64,000 nucleotides of DNA from Salipaludibacillus sp. CUR1 (GCF_021028955.1 NZ_JAIWPE010000096.1:62001-126000); one strand, 5' to 3'. Positions 35,620 through 46,316 are shown, numbered from the stretch's first letter. Translations and numbers: made by a program. Notes: a model not told the origin generated them from the letters alone.

Positions 35620-35713
35620 GAAGATTCGAATTCTTCGTTATTTAACGATAAACATATGATATCTAAGATTTAAACACTTATGTTCTATCTTGTCAGATTT
35701 TCTGACAGGGAAA
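35620..35713 (-). promoter_or_regulatory. GlnR/TnrA box and promoter of glnA
   Basis: TGTCAGATTTTCTGACA (35691-35707) is an exact match to TGTNA-n7-TNACA, the GlnR/TnrA operator, and a half-site TTCTGACA follows at 35716. On the minus strand CTGACA, 17 bp and TTAAAT form a possible promoter with the box over its -35. The leader holds a palindrome GAAGATTCGAATTCTTC around 35621-35637. Confidence 0.75.
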
Positions 35714-35782
35714 TTTTCTGACAAAGAAAAGAGAGCAGGCTATATAGCAACTACCCTCTTTGTTAAAAGTATAACCTGGAAA

Positions 35783-37054
35783 TTAATCTTTTAGTAAATT
35801 TTCCTGGTAAATTTGAATCACTGCATCCGTTACAGCAATTTTAATATGCTCAAATGTCAGGCCGCCCTGCACGTAGGCGGTATATGGAGGCCTGATAGGC
35901 CCGTCCGCTGAGAGTTCAATGCTCGCCCCCTGAATGAACGTTCCGGCTGCCATAATGACATCATCTTCATAGCCGGGCATATAGCTTGGATGGGGTTTGA
36001 CGTGTGCATCTACCGGCGAGGCCCCTTGAATTGCCTGGCAAAAAGAAATCATAGCCTCTTTGTTAGGGAACGAAACGGCTTGAATTAAGTCTGTTCTCTT
36101 CTCGTCCCAGCGAGGCTCAGTGACCATTCCTGCTTCACTTAAAAACCTCGAAGTAAACATCGCTCCTTTTAAAGCTTCATTAACAACATGAGGGGCCAGG
36201 AAGAATCCCTGATACATATCGAGCAGTGTATTTAAACTCGCTCCCCCTTCAAGCCCAATCCCGGGTGCGGTAAGCCTGCTGCCGCATTGGTCAATTAACT
36301 TCTTTCTGCCTGCAATGTAGCCTCCTGTCTTGGCGATCCCTCCTCCGGGATTTTTTATAAGCGACCCTGCAGCCAGGTCGGCGCCGGCGTCAGTCGGTTC
36401 TTTCACCTCGACAAATTCTCCGTAACAGTTATCTACAAAAACAATGACCTCAGGGGAAATACTTTTAACAAACTCAATCATTTCCTCAATTTGCTTTACT
36501 GTAAAAGAAGGCCGGTTTTCGTAGCCTTTTGATCTCTGGATGCCGATTACCTTCGTTTTTGCCGACAGTTGCTGACGAATGGCCTCCTTATCAATCTCGT
36601 TATCTTTTAAAGGAATTTCTTTGTAATCAACCCCGAAGTCGATCAAGGAACCAGAGCCTTTTTCGCCCCGCACGCCGATCACTTCTTCGAGCGTATCATA
36701 CGGTTTGCCGGTGATGTACATCAGTTCGTCTCCCGGTCTCAGCACCCCGAAGAGAGCTGTACTGATCGCATGAGTCCCCGAGACGATCTGGGGCCGCACA
36801 ATTGCTGCTTCCGTCCCGAAAACCTGGGCGTACACCTTTTCAAGCGTCTCTCTCCCCGTGTCGTCGTAGCCGTAGCCAGTTGAGGACTGAAAATGAAATT
36901 CAGAGACACCATGTTCTTTAAATGCTTTTAATACTTTACGCTGGTTTTCCTCACAGACTTGTCCTCTTTCAAAGAAGGCGTCCTGAAGATTTTTTAACGT
37001 CTGATCTGCTAAAACTTTTAACTCTTTTTCTGTCATTGTATGTGTGTGAGTCAT
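35783..37054 (-). CDS. ynbB: YnbB, methionine gamma-lyase-like PLP enzyme (COG4100)
   Basis: A 423-residue PLP-dependent protein of the Cys/Met metabolism group annotated as aluminium resistance protein. The PLP Lys is in AGSLIKNPGGGIAKTGGYI around residue 233, and FVDNCYGEF carries the cofactor-binding Asp. The gene order hflX-ynbB-glnA is as in B. subtilis, apart from the missing glnR. The start has only a distant AAAGGA, so the exact N-terminus is uncertain. Its physiological substrate is unknown. Confidence 0.87.
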   Translation of the reverse strand: MTHTHTMTEKELKVLADQTLKNLQDAFFERGQVCEENQRKVLKAFKEHGVSEFHFQSSTGYGYDDTGRETLEKVYAQVFGTEAAIVRPQIVSGTHAISTALFGVLRPGDELMYITGKPYDTLEEVIGVRGEKGSGSLIDFGVDYKEIPLKDNEIDKEAIRQQLSAKTKVIGIQRSKGYENRPSFTVKQIEEMIEFVKSISPEVIVFVDNCYGEFVEVKEPTDAGADLAAGSLIKNPGGGIAKTGGYIAGRKKLIDQCGSRLTAPGIGLEGGASLNTLLDMYQGFFLAPHVVNEALKGAMFTSRFLSEAGMVTEPRWDEKRTDLIQAVSFPNKEAMISFCQAIQGASPVDAHVKPHPSYMPGYEDDVIMAAGTFIQGASIELSADGPIRPPYTAYVQGGLTFEHIKIAVTDAVIQIYQENLLKD

Positions 37055-37062
37055 AACTGGAT

Positions 37063-38319
37063 TTACGTGTCCTTTCTTTTCTGTAATTCATGATAGATGG
37101 CTGAATCGGCAGGTGCATAGCCTCGTACAGCATACTGTTCGGTGCTTTCATTAAAGGTCTGCTCTGTGACTATCGTCTCGCCTTTCAGCCTGTGCAGCCA
37201 TTTACCTTCATACGCATCCAGGTAAATGATATACGGGGAAAACTGCTCTTCCATCACTGTCTCAATTTTGTCTCTCAGTTTTTCAAGATCGCTGTCATTA
37301 TACGCGCTGATCAGTGTGGAAGGCCCATGGCCGCTTGCAAAAAAGTCCCCTTTAATCTGGTCGCGTTTATTATAAACAGTCAAAGACGGAATCTGGTGGG
37401 CGTCTAAATCTTCCAGTAATTTAATAACCGTTTTTTCATGGTTTATAAAATCCGGATTCGCCGCGTCAACTACGTGGAGGATCAAATCTGCTTCTTTGAC
37501 CTCTTCCAGAGTCGAACGGAAAGCAGCGATGAGAGTGGTAGGCAGCTGCTGGATAAAACCGACCGTATCAGTCATCAGCACTTCAATCCCAGAAGGCAGT
37601 TTTAACTTTTTAGTTGTCGGATCCAGAGTGGCAAACAGCTGGTCTTCCACGTAAACATCCGAATCGGATAATTTATGAAGCAGAGTGGATTTCCCCGCAT
37701 TTGTATATCCTACGAGGGAAATCTGGAAAGCCTGGTTCTTCTTTCTCCTGTCCCTGTACCGTTCACGATGTGAAACGATCTGGGCAAGCTGATTCCTCAA
37801 TTCATCCATTCGGGACCGGATATGACGCTGGTCAATTTCCAGTTGGGTTTCCCCGGGCCCCCTGGTGCCTATACCTCCTCCGAGCCGGGACAGAACATGC
37901 CCCTGCCCGCGAAGTCTGGGCAGAAGATAACTTAACTGCGCCAGTTCCACCTGCAATTTCCCTTCTCTTGAGCGCGCCCGCTTAGCGAATATGTCCAGTA
38001 TAAGCTGAGTACGGTCAATAACAGGCATATCAAGCTGGTTCGTTAAATTACGCAGCTGCGACGGTGACAATTCATCGTTAAATACGACCAGGTCTATTTC
38101 TTTTTCTTCAATTAAACTTTTTAACTCGTCTACTTTTCCCCGGCCAATATAGGTAGCAGAGTGAGGGTGGTCAAGGCTTTGAAACATCTGGGCTTTCACG
38201 CTGCCGCCCGCCGTCTTCGTCAAAGCTTCCAATTCTTCCATTCTATATAAAAAATCTTCTTCTTTGGCCGTTTTAAGCCTCACCCCTACAAGTAAGACTG
38301 ATTCCTGATTAATTTTCAC
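37063..38319 (-). CDS. hflX: Ribosome-associated GTPase HflX
   Basis: A 418-residue HflX GTPase. An N-terminal HflX domain (residues 1-180, GRGKVDELKSLIEEKEIDLV; GGIGTRGPGETQLEIDQR) is followed by a G domain with G1 GYTNAGKST, G3 DTVGF and G4 NKRD. HflX splits stalled 70S ribosomes and protects against heat shock. GTG 38319 is taken as the start from family alignment of the N-terminus; no good SD is near, so it may be coupled to the gene upstream. Confidence 0.92.
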   Translation of the reverse strand: MKINQESVLLVGVRLKTAKEEDFLYRMEELEALTKTAGGSVKAQMFQSLDHPHSATYIGRGKVDELKSLIEEKEIDLVVFNDELSPSQLRNLTNQLDMPVIDRTQLILDIFAKRARSREGKLQVELAQLSYLLPRLRGQGHVLSRLGGGIGTRGPGETQLEIDQRHIRSRMDELRNQLAQIVSHRERYRDRRKKNQAFQISLVGYTNAGKSTLLHKLSDSDVYVEDQLFATLDPTTKKLKLPSGIEVLMTDTVGFIQQLPTTLIAAFRSTLEEVKEADLILHVVDAANPDFINHEKTVIKLLEDLDAHQIPSLTVYNKRDQIKGDFFASGHGPSTLISAYNDSDLEKLRDKIETVMEEQFSPYIIYLDAYEGKWLHRLKGETIVTEQTFNESTEQYAVRGYAPADSAIYHELQKRKDT

Positions 38320-38357
38320 CTGATTATCGATTAGTCTTCACCTTCCTTTACTCCCGA

Positions 38358-39308
38358 TTATTCCAGCAGTATTTTTTTAAACGCTTTTGAGAAATCCGAT
38401 TTAACAAGTGTCGTAAGCGCTTCTTTATGGTAGTCGCCCTGGTGAAGGAGACGGACCGCCTGCATCCGGACCGCCTTCTCCAGCAGGTTCCGGATAAACC
38501 GTCCATTGCTGAAACGGCCCTGTTCATAATCTTTTGCCACAACTAAAAGTTCATTCACATAGGACACCGAATCCTTATCAATCACGTAATCGCGCTGGGC
38601 AGCCATCGATTTTAACATCTCTATCAGTTCAGTTGTTGAGTAATTTGGAAAGGTCACGATCATTGGAAATCTCGACGGTAAACCTGGGTTCAGCTGAAGA
38701 AACCGGTCCATTTCATCCGGATATCCGGCAAGAATTAAAACAAAATTATGCTGTTTATCTTCCATTATTTTAACAAGTGTATCGATCGCTTCTTTTCCAA
38801 AATCCTTTTCGCCGCCTCGGGCCAGCGAATACGCTTCATCTACAAACAGAATGCCTCCCATCGCCTTGTTGACGAGTTCACGTGTTTTCTGGGCCGTGTG
38901 GCCGATATATTCCCCCACAAGATCAGCTCTGTCTACTTCAAGGAGATGACCTTTCTCAAGGACATTCATGTCTTTTAGCATTTTAGCAATCAGGCGTGCG
39001 ACCGTCGTTTTCCCGGTTCCCGGATTCCCTTTGAAAACCATATGAAGTGCCTGTTTACCTGTTTTCAGACCTCTCTGCTCCCTGATTTTATTTAAATAAA
39101 GCCATGCATACATTTCATGAACAAAGGATTTCATCATATCCAGGCCGACATACTGGTCAAATTCTTTCATGATGTCACTGTATTCTTTATGCTGGACAAA
39201 AGGAGAGGTCTCCATTTGCTGATAGCCATACTCACTTTCGTCCTTATTATCCGATCTGATTACTACATTGATCTGGCCGCGTTTTTTCATTCTGGCTGAC
39301 TGTGCCAA
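38358..39308 (-). CDS. spoVK: Stage V sporulation AAA+ ATPase SpoVK
   Basis: A 316-residue AAA+ protein (B. subtilis SpoVK 322). Walker A GNPGTGKTT, Walker B GILFVDEAY and the conserved GEYIGHTAQKTRELV segment are present. It is made in the mother cell and needed for late spore maturation. The TTG at 39308 is preferred: AAGGTGGTGA ends five bases upstream and the product lines up with the family N-terminus (KKRGQINVVI). The ATG six codons later lacks an SD. Confidence 0.9.
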   Translation of the reverse strand: MAQSARMKKRGQINVVIRSDNKDESEYGYQQMETSPFVQHKEYSDIMKEFDQYVGLDMMKSFVHEMYAWLYLNKIREQRGLKTGKQALHMVFKGNPGTGKTTVARLIAKMLKDMNVLEKGHLLEVDRADLVGEYIGHTAQKTRELVNKAMGGILFVDEAYSLARGGEKDFGKEAIDTLVKIMEDKQHNFVLILAGYPDEMDRFLQLNPGLPSRFPMIVTFPNYSTTELIEMLKSMAAQRDYVIDKDSVSYVNELLVVAKDYEQGRFSNGRFIRNLLEKAVRMQAVRLLHQGDYHKEALTTLVKSDFSKAFKKILLE

Positions 39309-39484
39309 CGAAGTCACCACCTTCAGTAATATAGTGGATCCATCTCTGCTACCACTACTATACGCAAAAACTGTGAATACGTGACAAAGGCCCAGCGCAG
39401 ATGTCAGATACGGCATAAAAGAAGACGAAATGAAAGTGATGGGTGCTCCTGTATTATAAAGCTTTTTTAACTTTCTGAAAGTAT

Positions 39485-39510
39485 AAAAGAGCCCGGCGGT
39501 TATGCCGGAC
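39485..39510 (-). terminator. Terminator of hfq
   Basis: GTCCGGC/GCCGGGC stem followed on the minus strand by TCTTTTATAC, four bases after the hfq stop. Confidence 0.75.
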
Positions 39511-39514
39511 CCGT

Positions 39515-39751
39515 TTATTGCTTATTTTCCTGATTAAGCTGGACATTTCTCTGAGGGGAAAAGGTTGAAATCGCATGTTTATAAACAAGCTGTTGTTTTC
39601 CATCTGTATCAAGAATAACGGTGAAATTATCAAAGCTTTTTACATACCCCCTAAGCTGAAAGCCATTAAGTAAAAAGACAGTTACAGGGATGCTTTCTTT
39701 TCTTAATTGGTTTAAAAACTGATCTTGCATGTTCACTGATTGTTGTTTCAT
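39515..39751 (-). CDS. hfq: RNA chaperone Hfq
   Basis: A 78-residue Sm-like protein: [38 protein letters not shown] and [10 protein letters not shown] are the Sm1 and Sm2 motifs. It forms hexamers that bind small RNAs and A-rich or U-rich mRNA. Position after miaA is conserved across many bacteria. GAGGAGG lies ten bases before the ATG. Confidence 0.96.
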   Translation of the reverse strand: MKQQSVNMQDQFLNQLRKESIPVTVFLLNGFQLRGYVKSFDNFTVILDTDGKQQLVYKHAISTFSPQRNVQLNQENKQ

Positions 39752-39802
39752 TGTCAGCAGGCCTCCTCTTTCTCTTCTCGCATTATTACCTATATTCTAT
39801 AT

Positions 39803-40732
39803 TTATAACAACTTTCCCTCTAAAAAATGATCAATTTCTTTTAACTTTTCTTCCCTGTCTTCTGTCATATCAAACCAGTCAATAGCCATTTTATTACGGA
39901 ACCACGTTAATTGCCTCTTTGCAAAACGTCTGGAATTTTTCTTTAAAAGTTCGATGGCATCCGCTTTAGAAAGGGTCCCTTCGATATATTGAACTATTTC
40001 TTTGTAGCCGATTGCCTGCATGGACTGGCACCTCGAATATCCTTTTTCTGCCAGTTCTCGCACTTCGTCAATCAGCCCGGCTTCAATCATCAGATCCACT
40101 CTCTGGTTGATCCGTTCATAAAGAAGCTCTCTATCCATTGTCAGCCCGATGACCACAGTGCCGTAAGGACTTGCAGCCTGTTCAGTCCCTTTTTCTCTTA
40201 ACGGTTTACCGGTCAGCCTGTAAACTTCCAAAGCTCTGATGACCCGGCGGCGGTTGTTTGGGTGCAGTTCCCTGTAACTGACTGGATCAACTTCTTTCAG
40301 CCGGTTATGAAGCGCTTCGTTGCCGTTCTCTTCTGCAAAAGCTTCCAATTCACTGCGGAAAGCAGGATCCTCGCTTGCATCGGTAAACTGGTAATCATAA
40401 ATGACCGCATTAACGTAAAGGCCGGTGCCGCCGACGAGAAACGGGACTTTTCTTTTTTTATGTATGGATGCTATGCAATTTTTGGCTTCGTTTTGAAAAT
40501 CAGCCACAGAAAAAGTTTCATCAGGTTTTTTTATATTCACCATATGATGAGGGATGCTTCTCATTTCTTTTTCGGTTATTTTAGCTGTGCCGATATCCAT
40601 TCCGCGGTACACCTGCATGGAATCACCGCTTATAATTTCACCGTTGAACGTTTCGGCCAGACGGATGCTTAAGTCTGTTTTTCCGACGGCAGTCGGGCCG
40701 ACAATTACTACTAAAGGTTTCTTTTTAGTCAT
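39803..40732 (-). CDS. miaA: tRNA dimethylallyltransferase MiaA
   Basis: A 309-residue enzyme that prenylates A37 of tRNAs reading UNN codons; MiaB, also in the window, adds the methylthio group. P-loop GPTAVGKTD at residues 12-20, SGDSMQVYRGMDIGTAK and the LVGGTGLYV motif are present. It overlaps the rsmJ-like gene by four bases (ATGA). Confidence 0.96.
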   Translation of the reverse strand: MTKKKPLVVIVGPTAVGKTDLSIRLAETFNGEIISGDSMQVYRGMDIGTAKITEKEMRSIPHHMVNIKKPDETFSVADFQNEAKNCIASIHKKRKVPFLVGGTGLYVNAVIYDYQFTDASEDPAFRSELEAFAEENGNEALHNRLKEVDPVSYRELHPNNRRRVIRALEVYRLTGKPLREKGTEQAASPYGTVVIGLTMDRELLYERINQRVDLMIEAGLIDEVRELAEKGYSRCQSMQAIGYKEIVQYIEGTLSKADAIELLKKNSRRFAKRQLTWFRNKMAIDWFDMTEDREEKLKEIDHFLEGKLL

Positions 40733-41532
40733 TTTATTTCACTCTTTTCTGTTTCTATCACACCAAAATGATAGGTGGCTGACGGGCGGATTTGAACGTT
40801 AAAACCGAACTCTTCAAACCTTTGGCTCCGGAAATGGTCTTTTAAAACAATCCGTTTTCGCGCCACCCGCATTGCTTCCTCTATGACAGAACCCGTCAGA
40901 GTTTCTTTGCTTGCAAATGAACGTACCGGCTGAAATCCGTTTGACTGTTTAACTGTTTCTTCAAACATCGGATCAAAATAAATGACGTCAGCACTGTTGT
41001 CCGGCTGGTTTCTCAGCCACTCCCCATGGTGGGCATTAACTGCTTCAATCCGTTTCATAGCCTCATTGAGAGGCTGAAAAGAGGACTGATAGGACAGCAG
41101 CCCTTCTTTAACTATAGTGGCGATTACAGAAGAAGATTCAAGGCCGGTGACTTTCCCTTTTTCACCGACAGCCAGACTTGCAAGCTGGGCATCTGAAGCA
41201 AGGCCAAGGGTGGCATCTACAACTGTGTCTCCGGGCTGGAGCCTGCACGCGTCTGTTAAAGGGTCTTCACCGTACCTGCAGAAGTGCTTCGCCCGGAACA
41301 TTGCTCCGTTCGGATGAAAAAAGAAAGGAGGAGAGCCGGCGCCCTTATGCACTTCAATACGCTCCCTGGATACAATAAAGACAGGCGCGCCATATTCTTC
41401 AATCATTCTTTTTAATGACCGTTTGTTTCTTCTTGCAAAAGGGAGCCCCCACTTCCCTGCCAGCTGGTGAGCTTTCAATAGTGCAGGGGGCGAAGGACGG
41501 CCGGGAGTCGTCACGATTCCGTATTCAATCAT
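40729..41532 (-). CDS. RsmJ-like SAM-dependent methyltransferase
   Basis: A 267-residue class I methyltransferase. Motif I is DTVVDATLGLASDA near residue 103, and VIYFDPMFEE is the catalytic (D/N)PMF/Y motif of the RsmJ (16S rRNA m2G1516) family. An N-terminal extension (residues 1-75) precedes the Rossmann domain. Coupling to miaA points to RNA modification. The precise target is inferred from family membership only. Confidence 0.8.
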   Translation of the reverse strand: MIEYGIVTTPGRPSPPALLKAHQLAGKWGLPFARRNKRSLKRMIEEYGAPVFIVSRERIEVHKGAGSPPFFFHPNGAMFRAKHFCRYGEDPLTDACRLQPGDTVVDATLGLASDAQLASLAVGEKGKVTGLESSSVIATIVKEGLLSYQSSFQPLNEAMKRIEAVNAHHGEWLRNQPDNSADVIYFDPMFEETVKQSNGFQPVRSFASKETLTGSVIEEAMRVARKRIVLKDHFRSQRFEEFGFNVQIRPSATYHFGVIETEKSEIK

Positions 41533-41561
41533 GTGTCGTCCTCACCTTCTTATCATTTTTT

Positions 41562-43481
41562 CTAACTCATTACTCTTTTAAACATCCGTTCGATGTCATA
41601 AGTGGAGTAGTGAACGAGAATTGGGCGTCCGTGGGGACACGTAAACGGATCCTCGCACGTTCTGAGCGTCTCGAGAAGCTGAAACATTTCGTCTGTCGTT
41701 AAATGGCGGTTTGCTTTAATAGCCGCCTTGCATGACATGAGAATTGCTGCTTCTTCTCTGATTTTCCCTATGTTAATCGTCCGCTCGTTTTTTAATTGCT
41801 CAAGTATATCTGAAATTGTTTCCTCTTCATGCCCCTCCGGGAACCAGACAGGGCAGGAACGGACCATATAGGTGTTGGATCCAAAGGATTCCAGGAACAA
41901 GCCTGCTTGCTCCAGCGTCTTCCTATGCTCCGTTACAAGAGACGCCTCCTGTGCGGTAAAATCAAACGTGATAGGAACAATAAGATCCTGAAGACGCCGG
42001 TCCTCCGATGCCAGCTTATCCCGGAAATATTCATATTTAATGCGCTCCTGTGCGGCATGCTGGTCAATCATATATAATCCTTGTTCATTTTGTGCCAGAA
42101 TATACGTCCCATGCAGCTGGCCAATCGGATAAAGAACAGGGACCCGCTCTCCTTGACCGCCGGACACGTCTTCCTCCGGTTCTTGCTGCCCGTCGGTTAA
42201 AGGCTGGTCCGCTTCCTCCTCTATCTTCTTCTCATCCGTTAACGGCGCCAACCCGGCTTTCAGACTGTTGTCCGCATCATCACCAGCTTGCTCTTTAACC
42301 TGGGGAACAGATTCACGGACGGAGGAAGGTTCACCTGAATCAACCGGCCTCTCTTTATAAACTTTGCCTGATGGTTCTTCCGTTCTGGCAGATGGCTTTT
42401 CCTCGGACGGAGCTGCTTCGTGTTCAAAGTTAAAAACCATCTGTTCCGGTTTCTCACGCTTAACAGGCGTTTTTTCTGAAACTTCCGGAATGAGCCGGAC
42501 CTGCTTAAATGCGTCTTTTATCATTGCCGTGACAAGTTCCTGAAGTTTGCCTTCCTTACTGATCCTCACTTCCAGCTTGGAGGGGTGGACATTGACATCC
42601 ACTAAGAGCGGATTCATCTCAATATGAAGGACGACAAGCGGGAACTTGCCAATCGGCAGGAGCGTATGGTACCCTTCCTGGATCGCTCTGACAAGGGCAT
42701 AATTTTTAACGAAACGACCGTTGATGATCGTAGACATATACGACCGGTTCGAACGGGTAACTTCAGGCTTCGCAACATAGCCGGTAATTTTAAAATCAAG
42801 TGACTCAGATTCTGTTTTAATTATTTTACGGGCTACTGACGTTCCGTAAATAGACGCAATCACACGGGTCACATCACCATTTCCGGCAGTCTGTAAAACC
42901 GTTTTGCGGTTATGGGTGAGGATGAACGATTTTTCAGGGTGGGATAAAGCCATCCGGTTCATTACATCGGAAATATGCCCTAATTCCGTGTGAATCGTCT
43001 TTAAATACTTCAGCCTCGCCGGTGTATTGTAAAACAAATCAGTAATTCTGATTTCCGTACCTTTTCTCGGAGAAGCCGATTTCCTTTCTTTAATATGGCC
43101 GCCTTCCACGTACAGTTCATGCCCCTCATGGCTTCCTGAACTTGTCTTTAAGGTCAGCTTGGAGACAGAAGCGATACTCGGTAAAGCTTCTCCGCGGAAA
43201 CCAAGCGTTTTAATGCGAAATAAATCCTGGTCATATTTAATTTTACTTGTGGCATGCCGGTCAAAGGCCGTTTCAAGATCATCTTCTTCAATACCGTCAC
43301 CGTCATCAAGCACCCGGATTGAAGCAAGTCCGCCCTCTTCCACATCCACCCGGATCGTTGTGCTGTTTGCATCGATTGCGTTTTCTACTAATTCTTTTAC
43401 AACGGAAGCGGGGCGCTCGACCACTTCTCCGGCAGCAATTTTATTCGAAAGATGTTCATTCAGCTGAAAGATCTTCGCCAT
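41562..43481 (-). CDS. mutL: DNA mismatch repair protein MutL
   Basis: A 639-residue MutL. The N-terminal GHKL ATPase has [16 protein letters not shown] and [10 protein letters not shown] variable acidic linker runs from about residue 330 to 440. The C-terminal domain holds the endonuclease motif [12 protein letters not shown] and CPHGRP, as in nicking MutL proteins of bacteria lacking MutH. It lies 18 bp downstream of mutS, with AAGGAGGTGGC as SD. Confidence 0.97.
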   Translation of the reverse strand: MAKIFQLNEHLSNKIAAGEVVERPASVVKELVENAIDANSTTIRVDVEEGGLASIRVLDDGDGIEEDDLETAFDRHATSKIKYDQDLFRIKTLGFRGEALPSIASVSKLTLKTSSGSHEGHELYVEGGHIKERKSASPRKGTEIRITDLFYNTPARLKYLKTIHTELGHISDVMNRMALSHPEKSFILTHNRKTVLQTAGNGDVTRVIASIYGTSVARKIIKTESESLDFKITGYVAKPEVTRSNRSYMSTIINGRFVKNYALVRAIQEGYHTLLPIGKFPLVVLHIEMNPLLVDVNVHPSKLEVRISKEGKLQELVTAMIKDAFKQVRLIPEVSEKTPVKREKPEQMVFNFEHEAAPSEEKPSARTEEPSGKVYKERPVDSGEPSSVRESVPQVKEQAGDDADNSLKAGLAPLTDEKKIEEEADQPLTDGQQEPEEDVSGGQGERVPVLYPIGQLHGTYILAQNEQGLYMIDQHAAQERIKYEYFRDKLASEDRRLQDLIVPITFDFTAQEASLVTEHRKTLEQAGLFLESFGSNTYMVRSCPVWFPEGHEEETISDILEQLKNERTINIGKIREEAAILMSCKAAIKANRHLTTDEMFQLLETLRTCEDPFTCPHGRPILVHYSTYDIERMFKRVMS

Positions 43482-43499
43482 TCTGCCACCTCCTTGCTG

Positions 43500-46139
43500 T
43501 TAATTATTCAGCTTCCTTTGCAGTTTATCCAGCAATTGTATCGCTTCAATCGGCGTAATGTGAAGCAGGTTTGCTGAGGAAAGCTGGGAAAGAACCTTCT
43601 CCTGGCTTTTATTTAACTGGCGGGATGCTCCCTGTGCCTCCGCCTCTTCCGGAAACAGGCTCAGCTGCTGCGGGCCCGCTTCTTCCTTCCCGAAAAAAGA
43701 CGTCCGCTCCTGCCCGGATTGAAGGCTTTCTTCCGCCACTCTGTTTTTATGTTCTTTCAAATCGGATTGTTCCTGCTCAAATTCTTTTAAAATGGCCTTA
43801 GCCCTGCTGATCAGCTTATCAGGAAGTTCAGCCAGCTCAGCCACATAAATGCCGTAACTTCGGTCAGCTGCGCCGTCAATCACTTTATGGAGAAAAACAA
43901 CCGATCCATCTTCTTCCTTTGCGGAGACATGGACATTTTTTAACCTGTCCAGTTTATTCTCAAGGCTCGTCAATTCATGGTAGTGTGTCGAAAACAGCGT
44001 TTTGGCGCCGATTTCATCATGAATATATTCAATAATTGCCTGAGCAAGCGACATTCCGTCGTAAGTGGACGTCCCCCTGCCAATCTCGTCAAGAAGAATA
44101 AGACTGTTCCTCGTAGACTTTGAAACAGCGTGTTTAGTTTCAAGCATTTCTACCATGAACGTACTTTGACCATGGGCGAGATCGTCAGCTGCCCCTATTC
44201 TGGTAAAAATCTGGTCAAAAACAGGCAGAACGGCTTCACTGGCAGGAACATAGCTTCCTGTCTGAGCCATAATGGAAATCAGCGCAAGCTGTCTCATATA
44301 AGTACTCTTACCTGCCATGTTCGGCCCTGTGATCAGCAGAAGTTCACGGTCGTCTTTTAATAGAATATCGTTTGACACGTAGTCTCCTTCATCAATCATT
44401 TTCTCAACTACAGGATGCCGCCCGTCACGGATGTCGACTTCCCCTTCCGCCTTCAGTTCCGGTTTAACGTAGCGGTTCCGTTCCGCTACTTCGGCGAAAC
44501 TCTGCAGCACATCAAAGGCACTGATCACATTAGCTAGCTGCTGAAGCGGACGGATAAACGCTTTAACCTGCTCCCTTATTTTCATGAATAGCTCATACTC
44601 CAGCTTTTCGCTTTTCTCTTCTGCTTCCAGGATCAGCGCTTCTTTTTCCTTCAGTTCTTCAGTAATAAACCGTTCGGCATTTGTAAGGGTCTGCTTCCGT
44701 TCATATCTTCCTTCAGGAAGCTGCGGAAGATTAGGTTTGGTCACTTCAATATAATACCCGAATACTTTGTTGAAACCTACTTTTAGCGAGCGGATACCCG
44801 TTATTTCTTTTTCCTGCTTCTCAAGAGCAGCAATCCACGCTTTACCGTTTCTCATCGCATTCCGGTAGTCATCGAGCTGTTCTGAATAACCGTCTTTTAT
44901 AAGACCGCCTTCCGTAATACTTACAGGACAATCTTCCTCAATGCTTTCTTCCAGCAGTCTTCTCAGTTCCTGGCAGTCCCCTGTGCCCTCCATAAGGGAA
45001 TTTCCAAACGAGCTCTCAAGACTTTTTACCGTCTCAAAGATATCAGGCACTTTTTCAAGCGATTTTTTCAGCTGGATTAAATCGCGTCCGTTAACATTTC
45101 CAAACGCCACCCGGCCTGATAAACGCTCCAGATCATAAACGCCCTGAAGCTGTTCCTGCAGAGCCTCCCGTTCGAAAAAACGGTCGATCAGAGCACCGAC
45201 AAGTTCGTGCCTTTTTTCAACAGTCTGTCTGTTTAAAAGAGGCCGTTCAATCCACTGCTTAAGCATTCTTCCTCCCATGGCCGTTTCTGTCCGGTCCAGC
45301 ACCCAGAGGAGAGAGCCCTGTTTTTTCTTTTCTCTTAACGTTTCAACTAATTCCAGATTGCGCTTTGAATGGACATCCATCGACATATATTCCTGAGGAA
45401 GGTAAAAAACAGCTGGCCTCAGATGATCCAGCGAACGTTTCGTTGTTTGCTTAAGATACCGGATTAATTGGTAACAGGTTTCTTTTATTTTTCCATCTGA
45501 TAACCCGTCCACTAAAGCGGCTGCTTCTTTCACAGGCTCTGTATGGTCTTCAAAAGACAACGTCACGTTGAGCCGCCTTTCAAGCAGCTGTTGCTTTTCT
45601 TCGGAAAAAGTTGACGGGACAATGACTTCCCGCGGCCTGTACCCGGCCATTTCGTTAATTAATTCTTCAAAATCAGCCAGCGTAGTGACCATCAATTCTC
45701 CTGTAGACATATCAGCGCCTGCAAGGCCGAATTCATTTCCTTCAAAAGGAGTAACAGACAGGAGGTAGTTATTTTCTTTTTCCTGCAGGGCATACCCTTC
45801 CATAACTGTCCCCGGCGTGATAATTTGCACGACTTCCCTCTTTACAACTCCTTTTGCTTGCGCAGGGTCTTCTGTCTGTTCACAAATGGCTACTTTGAAG
45901 CCTTTTTCTATAAGCTGTGAAATATATTGGTCTGAGGAATGATAAGGCACGCCGCACATCGGAATACGGTCATCGCCCTTTCCTCTGGCGGTTAAAGTAA
46001 TTTCCAGTTCTTTAGCGGCTTTTTTCGCATCTTCATAAAACAATTCATAAAAATCTCCAAGCCGAAAAAATAAAAAGGCATCTTCATACTGTGCCTTAAT
46101 TCTTAAGTATTGTTCCATCATTGGTGTGACTGCTGCCAT
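43500..46139 (-). CDS. mutS: DNA mismatch recognition ATPase MutS
   Basis: An 879-residue MutS. The mismatch-reading Phe-x-Glu is in GDFYELF near residue 34, the ABC ATPase has Walker A GPNMAGKSTYMRQ, Walker B LILLDEIGRGTSTYDG, and the helix-turn-helix dimer region follows. The extreme C-terminus carries a QLSLF beta-clamp-binding-like motif. The ATG at 46139 has AAGGATG six bases upstream; the ATG three codons earlier overlaps that SD. Confidence 0.97.
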   Translation of the reverse strand: MAAVTPMMEQYLRIKAQYEDAFLFFRLGDFYELFYEDAKKAAKELEITLTARGKGDDRIPMCGVPYHSSDQYISQLIEKGFKVAICEQTEDPAQAKGVVKREVVQIITPGTVMEGYALQEKENNYLLSVTPFEGNEFGLAGADMSTGELMVTTLADFEELINEMAGYRPREVIVPSTFSEEKQQLLERRLNVTLSFEDHTEPVKEAAALVDGLSDGKIKETCYQLIRYLKQTTKRSLDHLRPAVFYLPQEYMSMDVHSKRNLELVETLREKKKQGSLLWVLDRTETAMGGRMLKQWIERPLLNRQTVEKRHELVGALIDRFFEREALQEQLQGVYDLERLSGRVAFGNVNGRDLIQLKKSLEKVPDIFETVKSLESSFGNSLMEGTGDCQELRRLLEESIEEDCPVSITEGGLIKDGYSEQLDDYRNAMRNGKAWIAALEKQEKEITGIRSLKVGFNKVFGYYIEVTKPNLPQLPEGRYERKQTLTNAERFITEELKEKEALILEAEEKSEKLEYELFMKIREQVKAFIRPLQQLANVISAFDVLQSFAEVAERNRYVKPELKAEGEVDIRDGRHPVVEKMIDEGDYVSNDILLKDDRELLLITGPNMAGKSTYMRQLALISIMAQTGSYVPASEAVLPVFDQIFTRIGAADDLAHGQSTFMVEMLETKHAVSKSTRNSLILLDEIGRGTSTYDGMSLAQAIIEYIHDEIGAKTLFSTHYHELTSLENKLDRLKNVHVSAKEEDGSVVFLHKVIDGAADRSYGIYVAELAELPDKLISRAKAILKEFEQEQSDLKEHKNRVAEESLQSGQERTSFFGKEEAGPQQLSLFPEEAEAQGASRQLNKSQEKVLSQLSSANLLHITPIEAIQLLDKLQRKLNN

Positions 46140-46316
46140 ATGTATCATCCTTAATTGATTAAGTTCTTTATAAATACGGATTAATTATAACATAACCGTT
46201 TAAAGGATTTAACGGAAGCATTCTGGAAAGGTGCGGTTAAAGTCATACGGTGTGGAGCCAGCCTCCACAAGGTTCCAATACCTTAAAATTCATGCTGAAA
46301 AAGTCTGCGAACACAG

